64,000 bases of DNA, from NCBI GenBank assembly GCA_964369665.1, contig CAYJFS010000001.1, positions 392,292 to 456,291 on the forward strand, read 5' to 3'. Origin of the DNA: Bilophila sp964369665 (GTDB lineage: Bacteria; Desulfobacterota; Desulfovibrionia; Desulfovibrionales; Desulfovibrionaceae). The stretch's first letter is position 1, and each line of letters opens with the position of its first letter. Under the pieces are notes generated by a model. The model ran no database searches. It was not told the DNA's origin and was given only the letters and a program-made list of their open reading frames with translations. Positions 19,671 through 29,179 of the stretch are shown here, piece after piece. Both the position numbers and the translations under genes were made by a program.

Positions 19671-21512
19671 CTATTTTTGACCCAACGTTACTTTTAAAGC
19701 ATCTTCAAGCTGTTCTTGTGTATATAAGTCACGTAATATCATTGGTTGATTAAATTCATTACCAGAAGGGAATATAGCTATTACAGGAATACTTATACTA
19801 CCTAAAGAACGCAATAAAGCCTCTCCACCTGGGTTATTCGACGTTAAATCAACTTTAACAGGAACAATACCATATTGCTCAATAATTTTTTCTAAAAAGC
19901 TTGTTGTTAAGACAGTCTTTTCAAGAAACTTACATGTTGGACACCAATCTGCCGTAAAATGCAAAAAAACAGGTTTTTTCCCAAGAAGTGTTTGAAAACA
20001 CTCTTTAGAATAAAATTCGTCTGTATCTACTGACTGTTGAAAGTTCCACCAAATAGATAAAAAAATTATACAAAGAGCAAAAAAACCAACAAAAAACTTT
20101 TGAACTGTAGACGCAGTCAACCCACCCAAACTACCCCAAAACCATGCTGCAATTGCAGTAATAAGAAGTGTTACTAGAGCAGAGATGAACATATATCCTG
20201 GTAAAATCGATATTAAATAAATTATTGTTCCTAAAAGAAAAAATCCAACTAATCTCTCTACTTTAATACACCATTTACCAGGTTTAGGTAGAAAAAAAAG
20301 ACTATTGGGATAAAGAGCAAAAATAATATACGGTAAAGACATACCTAAACTTGTAGCTAAAAAAACAACTAAGATAATATACAATGGTTGTAAAATAGCC
20401 CAACCAAGAACACCACCTAAAAGAGGTCCACTACATGGTGTGGCAAGAAAGGTCGCCATAAAACCTGTAAAGTAAGACTGTATATAGGGATGAGAAGAGG
20501 TATTAATTTTAAAATCAATTACAGGCAATGTAAAAATATCAAACAAAGACAATGCCAAAATAAAAATAACAATAATTAAACCAAAAACAATAGGAATACT
20601 TTGGAAAAAGGCACCCCATGTTAATCCAAGAAATCCCACACCTAAAGCTAGCAAAAAAAACCAGCTTATAATTCCAAGAACAAAAAATATGTTTTGTATC
20701 CTTATTAATCGAAGATACCTCTGCTCATTTTTCTGATTAATCTGAGAAAGAATAAAAGAAAACTTTAATGTTAATACAGGAAGAACACATGGCATTATAT
20801 TTAAAATAAGCCCTGCTAAAAATCCAAACAACAACGCTAACTCAATTCGTGTAGGTTCAAAACTTTCTTGTAAATACTGTGGTTTTAGTTTTACTTCTTC
20901 AGCTTTTTCTATTGTACTAAAATCGTTAGTGGCTAGAGCATGATCAGATAGATCTTGTTCATAAAAACCCTTATATAGCCAATACTCTTCTTCCCAAGGT
21001 ACTTCTGACAAATCTGGAATTTTTTTTGGAAATACTATTGGAATCTGTTGATCAACTGGAATACAATTCTTTGAAGAACATGCTAACAGAGAAACACCAA
21101 GTATTAAATCTTTCTTTAAGACATCACTTGATGCTTGTATAAAAACAGGAAAATCTCCTGTATATACCCCTATAACTTTATCTTCATTTAATACACCATC
21201 ATAAGCTTCACCTTGTGGGTAATATGTCTGGGATATAATAGGCTTACCTGTCGAGTCTTGAAGTACTACTGTTGTTGGAAGAGCTCCTGTATCGCTATGT
21301 GCATATGTATAGTATTCTTCTTCTAATTTAAAAAGAACTTTAATAACTACGTCTGATGTTGACTTATTTTGATTAAGACAATAATCAAATGTTACTTGAA
21401 ATGGTAAATCAGACGTATCTAAAGCTCTTACTAGTTGAGTAAAATAAATACATAGAAAAAAAATACAACAAATAACTAATGTATAATACCTTCGTATAAA
21501 ATGAAAATACAT
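19671..21512 (-). CDS. dsbD: DsbD-like thiol:disulfide interchange protein
   Basis: Membrane protein that carries electrons from cytoplasmic thioredoxin to periplasmic thiol proteins. It is 613 aa with the full three-part layout: an N-terminal periplasmic domain after a signal segment (residues 11-30) with redox Cys pair C145/C150 (LLACSSKNCIP), a central membrane domain with NIMPCVLPVL and FLATPCSGPLLGG cysteines, and a C-terminal thioredoxin-like domain with WCPTC at 523-527. AGGAAGG precedes the ATG. A system for reducing periplasmic disulfides fits the Cys-rich secreted phosphatase and other exported Cys proteins in this window. Confidence 0.93.
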   Translation of the reverse strand: MYFHFIRRYYTLVICCIFFLCIYFTQLVRALDTSDLPFQVTFDYCLNQNKSTSDVVIKVLFKLEEEYYTYAHSDTGALPTTVVLQDSTGKPIISQTYYPQGEAYDGVLNEDKVIGVYTGDFPVFIQASSDVLKKDLILGVSLLACSSKNCIPVDQQIPIVFPKKIPDLSEVPWEEEYWLYKGFYEQDLSDHALATNDFSTIEKAEEVKLKPQYLQESFEPTRIELALLFGFLAGLILNIMPCVLPVLTLKFSFILSQINQKNEQRYLRLIRIQNIFFVLGIISWFFLLALGVGFLGLTWGAFFQSIPIVFGLIIVIFILALSLFDIFTLPVIDFKINTSSHPYIQSYFTGFMATFLATPCSGPLLGGVLGWAILQPLYIILVVFLATSLGMSLPYIIFALYPNSLFFLPKPGKWCIKVERLVGFFLLGTIIYLISILPGYMFISALVTLLITAIAAWFWGSLGGLTASTVQKFFVGFFALCIIFLSIWWNFQQSVDTDEFYSKECFQTLLGKKPVFLHFTADWCPTCKFLEKTVLTTSFLEKIIEQYGIVPVKVDLTSNNPGGEALLRSLGSISIPVIAIFPSGNEFNQPMILRDLYTQEQLEDALKVTLGQK

Positions 21513-21600
21513 ATTACCTTCCTCAAACCAAAAAAACTTGACTTAAAATAGTCTATACCGATAAAAACTACTTCAAGTATATTGCTTTCAGGCATGTAAA

Positions 21601-21676
<76 letters not shown>

Positions 21677-21776
21677 AAACATCTCTTCCCCAAAAACACT
21701 GTACTTACCTAACCATTACTTTATTTACAAATGCATAGATTACCATTAATGCAATCAATAAATACTTATGCTATTA

Positions 21777-22916
21777 TTATCGTTTGCCAGCTCTCAACCT
21801 TGCATAAAGAGCTTTTTCATAAACATCTAGTGTTCTTGTCAAGAACAGACTACTTGTTAAATCTTGTATTCTTTTATAGCATATTTCTATAAGCTTACCT
21901 CTCCAGCCTCCATCAGAAATAGTTTTTTTTAATAATTGCATTAAGGCCTGACTATCCTTAGGATCAACTAAAGCCTCTTTAGGCAACAAATCAGGCATAA
22001 CACCAACATTTGTAGAAATAAGCGGCCTTTTACAGGCCATCATTTCTAAAGCAGCTCTTGCAATAGTTTCAGACCATAAAGAAGCAACTATACCTATATC
22101 TAAAGCAGAAAGATATCCTGGTACATCTTGTATTTTACCTGTAGTAATAACATATTCCTTAATGCCAGCATTATGTATCCAACTATCAATCTCTTTTTGT
22201 GTTATATCTGTAGGAAACCCTATAAGTAATAAACGAATATTTGTATATCCTTCTTGTATTAACGATGCTATGATATCAATAAGCTCTTTTTGACCTTTTA
22301 CTTTATCAAAACGACCTAGTAGTCCTATAACACAATGTGATGAATTAAAACCATACTTAGAACGTATCTCCTGACGTGCTTCTTCTGAAAAGTAAAACTT
22401 GTTTGTATCTACTCCACCTAGAATAGTATATATATGTTCTTTAGGTATATGCATTATAGAAGAAAAATGTTTTTCCATACAACTATTTGTAACAACTATT
22501 GCATCTGTCATATACCTATGTAAGAACTTATTACACAAAGTAGCTTTTGGTTTACGTTGATCACCCCGTGTTCTTATTAAAGCATAGTTTCCAAAATTTC
22601 TTAACAAACTCCAAATAAAAAATGCTTCTCCTCTATGACAATTTACGATATGTGGATTAAATGTACTTATAAGCTTTTTAAGCTCTTGTACAAGTTTAAA
22701 AAAAACAATAGGATTAAATGTGTTTAAAGGTAAACAAAAAGGTACAAGCCCCATCTTTATTGCTTGATAGTATGGCTCTGTATTCTTAAGTGTTATTACA
22801 AGAACTGTATGTCCTGAATCATTTAAAAGGCGTGAAAGTTCAAGAGCATACCATGCAGTTGCATTAAACCACTTTACATTAATAACCTGAATAATACGTA
22901 ATTTTGTTTTACCCAT
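21777..22916 (-). CDS. Glycosyltransferase family 4 protein
   Basis: A 379-aa GT-B fold glycosyltransferase, probably acting on a lipid- or sugar-linked acceptor at the inner face of the membrane in LPS or other surface glycan synthesis. The N-terminal domain begins LRIIQVINVKWFNATAWYALELSRLL; the C-terminal domain has GLLGRFDKVKGQKELI and the ExxE-type donor site SLWSETIARAALEMMACKRPLIST, typical of GT4. It is a solitary gene after tRNA-Lys. Donor and acceptor cannot be assigned. A second GT4 gene lies at 31.2 kb. Confidence 0.86.
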   Translation of the reverse strand: MGKTKLRIIQVINVKWFNATAWYALELSRLLNDSGHTVLVITLKNTEPYYQAIKMGLVPFCLPLNTFNPIVFFKLVQELKKLISTFNPHIVNCHRGEAFFIWSLLRNFGNYALIRTRGDQRKPKATLCNKFLHRYMTDAIVVTNSCMEKHFSSIMHIPKEHIYTILGGVDTNKFYFSEEARQEIRSKYGFNSSHCVIGLLGRFDKVKGQKELIDIIASLIQEGYTNIRLLLIGFPTDITQKEIDSWIHNAGIKEYVITTGKIQDVPGYLSALDIGIVASLWSETIARAALEMMACKRPLISTNVGVMPDLLPKEALVDPKDSQALMQLLKKTISDGGWRGKLIEICYKRIQDLTSSLFLTRTLDVYEKALYARLRAGKR

Positions 22917-23090
22917 AAATAACCATTAATATATTGTTCCAGTGTTCTTTTTCCTAAAAATATACACAGATACATATTAGCTTTATACATACTATTATAA
23001 TGTATACTCTTACTTCACAACCATAATTATATACTATCTTTTTAAAGGTATTCAATCTAAATAAAACTCTGATAAAATAAAGGATTACTC

Positions 23091-24317
23091 ATGGCACACA
23101 GTAATAAAAATTATCTTGAACTCCCAAAGTCGTATTTTTTTGTAGAAATCGCACAAAAAGTTGCAGAATATAAAAAACTCCACCCTAATCAAGATATTAT
23201 TCGACTAAGTGTTGGAGATGTTACTCGTCCATTAGTACCTGCAGTTATCCAAGCACTACACAGTGCTGTAGACGAAATGGCTAAAACAGAAACATTTCAA
23301 GGTTATGGTCCAGAACAAGGCCAAAATTTTCTTATAGACGCCATCTGTTATAATGATTATACGTCACGTGGCATCCATATTGAACCAGACGAAATATTTA
23401 TTAGTGATGGATCTAAATGTGATGTTGCTAACTTCCAAGAACTTTTTGATCCATATGATCGTGTAGCTGTTGTTGATCCTGTATACCCAGTCTATATTGA
23501 CTCTAATGTCATGTCTGGAAGACTTGGCTACTTTAGCAATAATAGATGGGAAAAACTTATCTACCTTCCATGTACAGCTGAAAATAATTTTATACCTGAA
23601 CTTCCAAAGCAAAATCCAGATCTTATTTACCTATGTTATCCTAATAATCCTACGGGAACAGTACTTTCAAAAGATGATCTAAAAAAATGGGTTACATATG
23701 CCCATGATGTGAACGCTATTATTCTTTTTGATGCTGCCTATGAAGCATTTATTACAGATCCATCAATCCCTCATAGTATTTTTGAAATAGATGGTGCCAG
23801 AGAAGTAGCTGTTGAATTTCGAAGTTTCTCAAAGACAGCAGGCTTCACAGGACTCCGTTGTGCTTATTCTATTGTACCTAAAGATTTAAAAGTACAAACA
23901 CAAGAAGGTGTGCTACAATCATTGAATACTATGTGGAAACGAAGACAAACAACAAAATATAATGGCTGTTCGTATATTGTACAAAAAGGCGCTACTGCTG
24001 TATTCACACCTGAAGGGAAAAAACAAATTCAAGAAAACATTCAATATTACATGAATAATGCAAAAATTATCCAAACATCGTTAGAAAAAATAGGTATTAC
24101 TACTGTTGGGGGTATTAATGCTCCATATGTCTGGCTTAAAACACCTGAAAAAATGAGTTCCTGGGAATTTTTTGACTTACTTCTCAATAAAACTGGTATT
24201 GTAGGTACTCCTGGTATAGGTTTTGGACCTCATGGAGAAGGCTATTTTCGTCTTACAGGCTTTGGTTCATATGAAAATACATGCTTAGCTATTGAACAAA
24301 TCCAAAGAAATTTTTAA
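23091..24317 (+). CDS. dapL: LL-diaminopimelate aminotransferase
   Basis: PLP enzyme that converts tetrahydrodipicolinate directly to LL-diaminopimelate for lysine and peptidoglycan, bypassing DapC/D/E. It is 408 aa. The N-terminus with LPKSYFFVEIAQKV and IIRLSVGDVTRPL is characteristic of DapL. The aminotransferase motifs YPNNPTGT (184-190) and SFSKTAGFTG with the PLP lysine K248 are present, as is the late RLTGFG arginine motif. AAAGGATTACTCATG gives a good ribosome site. The DapL route is known in Desulfovibrio and relatives, in line with the suggested taxonomy. Confidence 0.94.
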   Translation: MAHSNKNYLELPKSYFFVEIAQKVAEYKKLHPNQDIIRLSVGDVTRPLVPAVIQALHSAVDEMAKTETFQGYGPEQGQNFLIDAICYNDYTSRGIHIEPDEIFISDGSKCDVANFQELFDPYDRVAVVDPVYPVYIDSNVMSGRLGYFSNNRWEKLIYLPCTAENNFIPELPKQNPDLIYLCYPNNPTGTVLSKDDLKKWVTYAHDVNAIILFDAAYEAFITDPSIPHSIFEIDGAREVAVEFRSFSKTAGFTGLRCAYSIVPKDLKVQTQEGVLQSLNTMWKRRQTTKYNGCSYIVQKGATAVFTPEGKKQIQENIQYYMNNAKIIQTSLEKIGITTVGGINAPYVWLKTPEKMSSWEFFDLLLNKTGIVGTPGIGFGPHGEGYFRLTGFGSYENTCLAIEQIQRNF

Positions 24318-24334
24318 ATATCATAAAAATTATC

Positions 24335-25672
24335 TCAATCAAAACTATACTTTGCCTTCAAAGGTACAAATTTTGATGGAACATATTTTTTGTCAATAAC
24401 ACTTTTTACCCAACATATAAACTGATCTTTACTACATTCAAAAACTTGTGCCTTACTAGGCTGGCTATTTGGTTGTGCAAAAGGCAACAAACATAAAGGT
24501 TCATACAATACTTCTTGTGGATATAGTTTTTTGTTTAACAATGTATCTATAGACTGGCATACGTAATGGACTCTTACAACATCACCTTTAGGTGTTTTCC
24601 AAAGAGAAAATGCAAGGAATCCACCTAATGCTGGTTCATTAGGTGGATATCCACCAACATCCCAAAATAAAGAAAGCAAACTAGACACTGTAACAATATT
24701 TGTATCATGCCCAACAAAGACAACAAGTTTTGCTTTATTCATTTGCTTGTTTTTACTTGTATTTGTTAGAGCAGCAGTTATATTCTCTAATAGACTACTC
24801 CCCTTACATTGAGCTACCAATGGTATTCTATTAGTTATGGCAAATAACTTAGAATGAATAGGCAATATTTTTTTTATAGTAGCAGAAGAAGCTTTAAACT
24901 CACTTAGATTGCCATTAGGCCATTGTATATAGCTAAGAAAAAGATTTTCTACCATTGTTCCTGCAACCTTAAGACCTCCACTCAGCTTCACTGTACCAAC
25001 TGTATGCCCTAGCTCTATAGTTGTAGGTATATCTAATATTGTACATCCTGGAGAAAGATTATACCCTTTACATGTATCTTCAGGGCATACCCCACAAATA
25101 TTTACAATCTCCTGTAAAGGCTCTCTAAATTCTATCTTTAATGCATCTATTCCACCATAGTATTGTTCCACTTCTTTAGAAATACTATCCAAATTAACAG
25201 ACAATGACTTTGAATCAAAAGGTAAAAAGACAGGATCTAATTCTTTACCTTCCATAATATAGTAAGGTATGTTACATCCTGGAACAAGACCATTCAAAAT
25301 TGCAGTAGCTGTAGCTTGTGTCCGTTCTCTATTATTTGCATATACATAAATAAGTTTACTATTAGGACATGTATTTTTAGGAAAAAATGCTTCTAAACCT
25401 AAGATATCATACATCTGCTCCCACAATACAGTTACAAGCATGCTGCCATGCTGTGTTAAATACCCTTTCTTAATATTCCAATATGGTAACTGCTTTTTTG
25501 TCCACTTCTCTAAATAATCATGATTTTGTAAAGGAGCACGTGCTCCATGGCGTGAAAGTACAACAATTTTAAGTAATTCTTCTTTTGAACTATCTTGAGC
25601 CAATACAGAAATCTGTAAAAAATCAATTAGTATAAAAACAACCAGACATATAATATAATATCTATTTATCAC
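24335..25672 (-). CDS. Secreted histidine acid phosphatase
   Basis: A periplasmic or secreted phosphomonoesterase of the histidine phosphatase branch 2 (AppA/Agp-like). About 445 aa from a GTG start at 25672 that gives a clean signal peptide (hydrophobic residues 7-24); the frame is also open to a TTG at 25693, so the start is uncertain. The catalytic RHGARAP is at 41-47 and the distal proton donor motif is GHDTNI. Many cysteines (for example GVCPEDTCKGYNLSPGC) suggest disulfides. The natural substrate, such as phytate or sugar phosphate, is unknown. Such enzymes are an unexpected find in this lineage and could act on host phosphate esters. Confidence 0.87.
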   Translation of the reverse strand: MINRYYIICLVVFILIDFLQISVLAQDSSKEELLKIVVLSRHGARAPLQNHDYLEKWTKKQLPYWNIKKGYLTQHGSMLVTVLWEQMYDILGLEAFFPKNTCPNSKLIYVYANNRERTQATATAILNGLVPGCNIPYYIMEGKELDPVFLPFDSKSLSVNLDSISKEVEQYYGGIDALKIEFREPLQEIVNICGVCPEDTCKGYNLSPGCTILDIPTTIELGHTVGTVKLSGGLKVAGTMVENLFLSYIQWPNGNLSEFKASSATIKKILPIHSKLFAITNRIPLVAQCKGSSLLENITAALTNTSKNKQMNKAKLVVFVGHDTNIVTVSSLLSLFWDVGGYPPNEPALGGFLAFSLWKTPKGDVVRVHYVCQSIDTLLNKKLYPQEVLYEPLCLLPFAQPNSQPSKAQVFECSKDQFICWVKSVIDKKYVPSKFVPLKAKYSFD

Positions 25673-26123
25673 CTTACACCTATACTTAAACAAACATATT
25701 AGTCGTCATTAAAACATTATTAACTATATAAAAAGCTTTAATATCCAATAATATTTTACAATACTTAATGTTTATACAAAATACATCTAATACCCATATA
25801 TTAATAAAATACAAACTTAATTTTTATATCTAAAAATCTTTAATAGAAATTAATGAAAAATACATAAAAAATAATTTTCAAGTAACACTTATATGCAATT
25901 TGTTAGCACAAAAAATATATTTCTTATAAAGTTATAGACATCTGTTTTTATAATATTGTACATTGTAAATTATAACAATAATAGTCTAAATTTTTATTTT
26001 CTTAAAATTTTTATAACAAAAAGTAACAACAATGTATAAGATAAAAGCATATAACCACATAGTACGATTTAACAGATAAAAATACTCTAACACTTAGTAA
26101 CATACATTTTAAGGATACCTTTT
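25673..26123. other. Divergent AT-rich intergenic region upstream of the hydrogenase operon
   Basis: About 450 bp between the phosphatase gene and the divergent hydrogenase operon, so it must hold promoters for both. Composition is very AT-rich. I could not identify a confident sigma-54 pair (GG-N10-GC) or an FNR/CRP-type palindrome. AAGGATACC before 26124 is the ribosome site of the small-subunit gene. No reading frame or RNA gene is supported. Confidence 0.5.
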
Positions 26124-27299
26124 ATGAGTAATTATCCTCTAGAAACCCAATATGAAGCATTACAAAAAAGAGGTGTTAAACGTCGTGACTTCTTAAAATT
26201 TTGTTCATTTGCAGCAGTCTACTTAGGCCTTGGACCTACAGGCCACCTAGATATTGCAAATGCTATGGAAACTAAACCTAGACTTCCTGTTCTTTGGATA
26301 AATGGGTCATCATGTAGTTGTTGTACTGAATCCTTTATACGAAGTGCACACCCTCTTGCATCAGATATCATATTATCTATGATAGCATTAGATTACCAAG
26401 ACACCATTATGGCTGCTGCAGGTGCTCAAGCCAACCAGGCTTATGAAGAAACCATCCAGCAATATAAAGGTAATTATATTCTTGCTGTAGAAGGCAATGT
26501 TCCTCTTGAAGGTACAGGTATGGCTTGTATGGTAGATGGAAAGCCATTTTTAAACACCTTAAAAATGGGTGCTGAACATGCAAAGGCAATTATCTGCTGG
26601 GGAACATGTGCTTCATGGGGTTGTGTACAAGCAGCACATCCTAACCCAACCCATGCTACACCTATTCCTGATATTATTCATGACAAACCTATTATTCGTA
26701 TTCCTGGATGTCCTCCTATTCCAGAAGTAATGAGCAATATCGTTGCTTATATACTTACGTATGATAGACTACCAGCTCTTGACTCCCAAAAAAGACCCTT
26801 AATGTTTTATGGAAAAACAGTACATGACCAATGCGTACGCCGAGCACACTTTGATGCGGGACAATTTGTAGAATCCTGGGATGATGAAGCTGCATCTCTT
26901 GGATACTGTCTTTACAAAATGGGTTGTAAAGGACCAACAACACATAATGCATGTCCAACAACCCGTTGGAATGATGGCGTATCATACCCCATTCAATCTG
27001 GACATGGCTGTATTGGTTGTACTGAAAATAATTTTTGGGATCGAGGTTCTATATATAGTAGAATTACAACTATTCCACAGTTTGGAACAAATAGTACTGC
27101 AGAAACTGTAGGAACAGCAGTTGTTGCTGGCGTTGGTGCTGCAGCAGCAACACATGCAGCTATTAGTACTGTGGTACACCTTAAGCAACGTGCTAATGAT
27201 GCTTGCCATACAAAAGAATCATGTTGCTCTGGGAAAGAAAAAAAACAGAATAATGAATCATGTTGCTCTGGAAAAGAAGAAAAACAGAATAATGAATAA
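26124..27299 (+). CDS. hynB: [NiFe] hydrogenase small subunit, Tat-exported and membrane-anchored
   Basis: Electron-transfer subunit with three Fe-S clusters that takes electrons from the NiFe site in the large subunit. It is 391 aa. A twin-arginine signal RRDFLKF is at 20-26, directing the folded heterodimer to the periplasm. The proximal cluster motif NGSSCSCCTES is at 60-70, with later ligands in CWGTCASWGC, IPGCPP and HGCIGC. Near the C-terminus a hydrophobic helix (about 325-353) would anchor it in the membrane next to cytochrome b. Unusually, the protein then ends with two copies of a 13-residue unit, ESCCSGKExKQNN (365-390). First gene of a four-gene operon. Calling it HynB/HydA-type follows Desulfovibrio usage. 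Confidence 0.93.
   Translation: MSNYPLETQYEALQKRGVKRRDFLKFCSFAAVYLGLGPTGHLDIANAMETKPRLPVLWINGSSCSCCTESFIRSAHPLASDIILSMIALDYQDTIMAAAGAQANQAYEETIQQYKGNYILAVEGNVPLEGTGMACMVDGKPFLNTLKMGAEHAKAIICWGTCASWGCVQAAHPNPTHATPIPDIIHDKPIIRIPGCPPIPEVMSNIVAYILTYDRLPALDSQKRPLMFYGKTVHDQCVRRAHFDAGQFVESWDDEAASLGYCLYKMGCKGPTTHNACPTTRWNDGVSYPIQSGHGCIGCTENNFWDRGSIYSRITTIPQFGTNSTAETVGTAVVAGVGAAAATHAAISTVVHLKQRANDACHTKESCCSGKEKKQNNESCCSGKEEKQNNE
27216..27293 (+). repeat. Two 39-bp tandem repeats in the hydrogenase small-subunit tail
   Basis: Copy 1 spans 27216-27254 and copy 2 27255-27293, differing at two bases. Each encodes 13 residues of the form ESCCSGKExKQNN, in frame, immediately before the last Glu codon and the stop. 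The repeat preserves frame, so copy number could change without disrupting the gene. Confidence 0.9.
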
Positions 27300-27320
27300 T
27301 TAACTTGAAGGATAATTTTT

Positions 27321-29123
27321 ATGGGCTATCAATATACTACACAAGGATATACTGTAACAGATGCAGGTAAACGTATTGTTGTTGACCCTATAACTAGAAT
27401 TGAAGGTCATCTGCGTTGTGAAGTAAATATAAATTCTTCTGGAGTCATTACAAATGCTGTTTCATCAGGAACTATTTTCAGAGGACTTGAGATTATCTTA
27501 AAAGATCGTGACCCAAGAGATGCATGGGCTTTTGCAGAACGTATTTGTGGTGTTTGTACTGGAACACATGCATTGGCATCTATTGAAGCTGTTGAAAATG
27601 CTCTCCAAATACCTATACCTGCTAATGCAAACTATATTAGAAATATAATGCAACTTTCGCTGTGGTATCATGATCATATTGTCCATTTTTACCAACTCGC
27701 AGGCTTAGATTGGATTGATGTTGTCTCTGCATCAAAAGGTGATCCTAAAAAAGCATCAGAACTAGCTCAAAGCATTTCTTCTTGGCCAATGTCATCTCCA
27801 GGCTACTTCTCTGATGTAAAACAACGGTTACTTGATGTTATTGGTTCTGGACAACTTGGTATTTTTAAAAATGGTTACTGGGGACACCCTGCATACAAAC
27901 TCCCAGATGAAGCAAACTTGATGCTTGTAGCACATTATATTGAAGCATTAAGTCTCCAAAAAGAAGCTGTTAAAATTCATACTATTTTTGGTGGAAAAAA
28001 CCCACACCCTAACTGGGTTGTTGGTGGTATGCCAATCGCACTTGATTTAGATAGAAAAGGTGCTGCTGATGTTATCAGTATGGAACGCCTTGAATATGTC
28101 CAACGTGTGATTAATCTTTGTAGAGAATTTGCTGATAAGGTGCTCATGCCTGACACTATAGCTCTTGGAAAATTCTATCCTGAATGGCTTTCTATTGGTA
28201 AAGGTATTTCCCATTTATCACTCCTATCATATGGAGCATTCCCTAGTATAGCTAATGACTTTTCAAGTAAAAGCCTTCTTGTTCCAAATGGTGCTATTAT
28301 TAATGGAAACTTTAATGAAATTCACCATGTCGATCTTTTTGCAGAAGATGAAATTCGTGAAGAAGTTGGCCATTCTTGGTATCGTTATGATAACCATGTT
28401 CAATCACTCCATCCTTTTGATGGTGAAACTATTCCTGAATTTATACTTGGCCCTAATACAAAAGGTACAGATAAACATGTTTTAGAACTTGATGAGCGTG
28501 CTCGTTATTCATGGTTAAAAACACCTCGTTGGCGTGGGCATATGATGGAAGTTGGCCCTTTACCACGTGTACTTATTGCATACTTCCTCAAAGATGAAGA
28601 AACTGTTAATGCTGTCGATAATATTTGTCATCAATTAAATGTTCCAGTTACTGGTCTATGCTCAACACTTGGTCGTATTATTGCTAGAAGTTATGAAGCC
28701 CATTGGGCAGCTGAAAAACTCCAGTACTTCTTTGATGAACTTATAGCAAATACAAAAGCTGGTGATACAAGTGTTGTTAATACAACAAAATGGGAACCTG
28801 ATACATGGCCTAAAGAAGCTAAAGGTGTTGGTTTTACTGAAGCACCACGTGGAGCTCTAGGACACTGGGTTACTATCAAAAATCAAAAAATTGATCGATA
28901 CCAATGTGTAGTTCCAACAACCTGGAATGCTGCACCACGTAGTGATACAGAACAACTTGGACCATACGAAGCTGCTCTTATGGATACATATTTAGCAGAA
29001 CCAGAAAAACCACTTGAAATTCTAAGAACAATACATAGTTTTGACCCATGTCTAGCTTGTGCAACACATATTATTGGACCAGATGGTAAAGAAATACTCT
29101 CTGTTCAATGTGATACAGTATAA
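27321..29123 (+). CDS. hynA: [NiFe] hydrogenase large subunit
   Basis: Catalytic subunit that holds the NiFe(CN)2CO centre and oxidises H2 in the periplasm. It is 600 aa. The N-terminal L1 motif RICGVCTGTH has C76/C79, and the C-terminal L2 motif DPCLACATH has C577/C580 and ends at H583. Seventeen residues after H583 form the extension removed by the maturation protease once nickel is loaded; the cognate protease gene lies two genes downstream. There is no signal peptide, as expected for hitch-hiker export with the Tat small subunit. The gene starts 21 bp after the small-subunit gene with GAAGGATA. Confidence 0.96.
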   Translation: MGYQYTTQGYTVTDAGKRIVVDPITRIEGHLRCEVNINSSGVITNAVSSGTIFRGLEIILKDRDPRDAWAFAERICGVCTGTHALASIEAVENALQIPIPANANYIRNIMQLSLWYHDHIVHFYQLAGLDWIDVVSASKGDPKKASELAQSISSWPMSSPGYFSDVKQRLLDVIGSGQLGIFKNGYWGHPAYKLPDEANLMLVAHYIEALSLQKEAVKIHTIFGGKNPHPNWVVGGMPIALDLDRKGAADVISMERLEYVQRVINLCREFADKVLMPDTIALGKFYPEWLSIGKGISHLSLLSYGAFPSIANDFSSKSLLVPNGAIINGNFNEIHHVDLFAEDEIREEVGHSWYRYDNHVQSLHPFDGETIPEFILGPNTKGTDKHVLELDERARYSWLKTPRWRGHMMEVGPLPRVLIAYFLKDEETVNAVDNICHQLNVPVTGLCSTLGRIIARSYEAHWAAEKLQYFFDELIANTKAGDTSVVNTTKWEPDTWPKEAKGVGFTEAPRGALGHWVTIKNQKIDRYQCVVPTTWNAAPRSDTEQLGPYEAALMDTYLAEPEKPLEILRTIHSFDPCLACATHIIGPDGKEILSVQCDTV

Positions 29124-29179
29124 CTATATATTTTTCTTTTGTATTAACCTTAAGGTTTGTAACAAAGCAGGTTACTTTT

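Noticed and set aside
25673..26123. Possible sigma-54 promoter for the hydrogenase operon
   Set aside because: No GG-N10-GC pair with the expected flanks could be identified in this AT-rich region.
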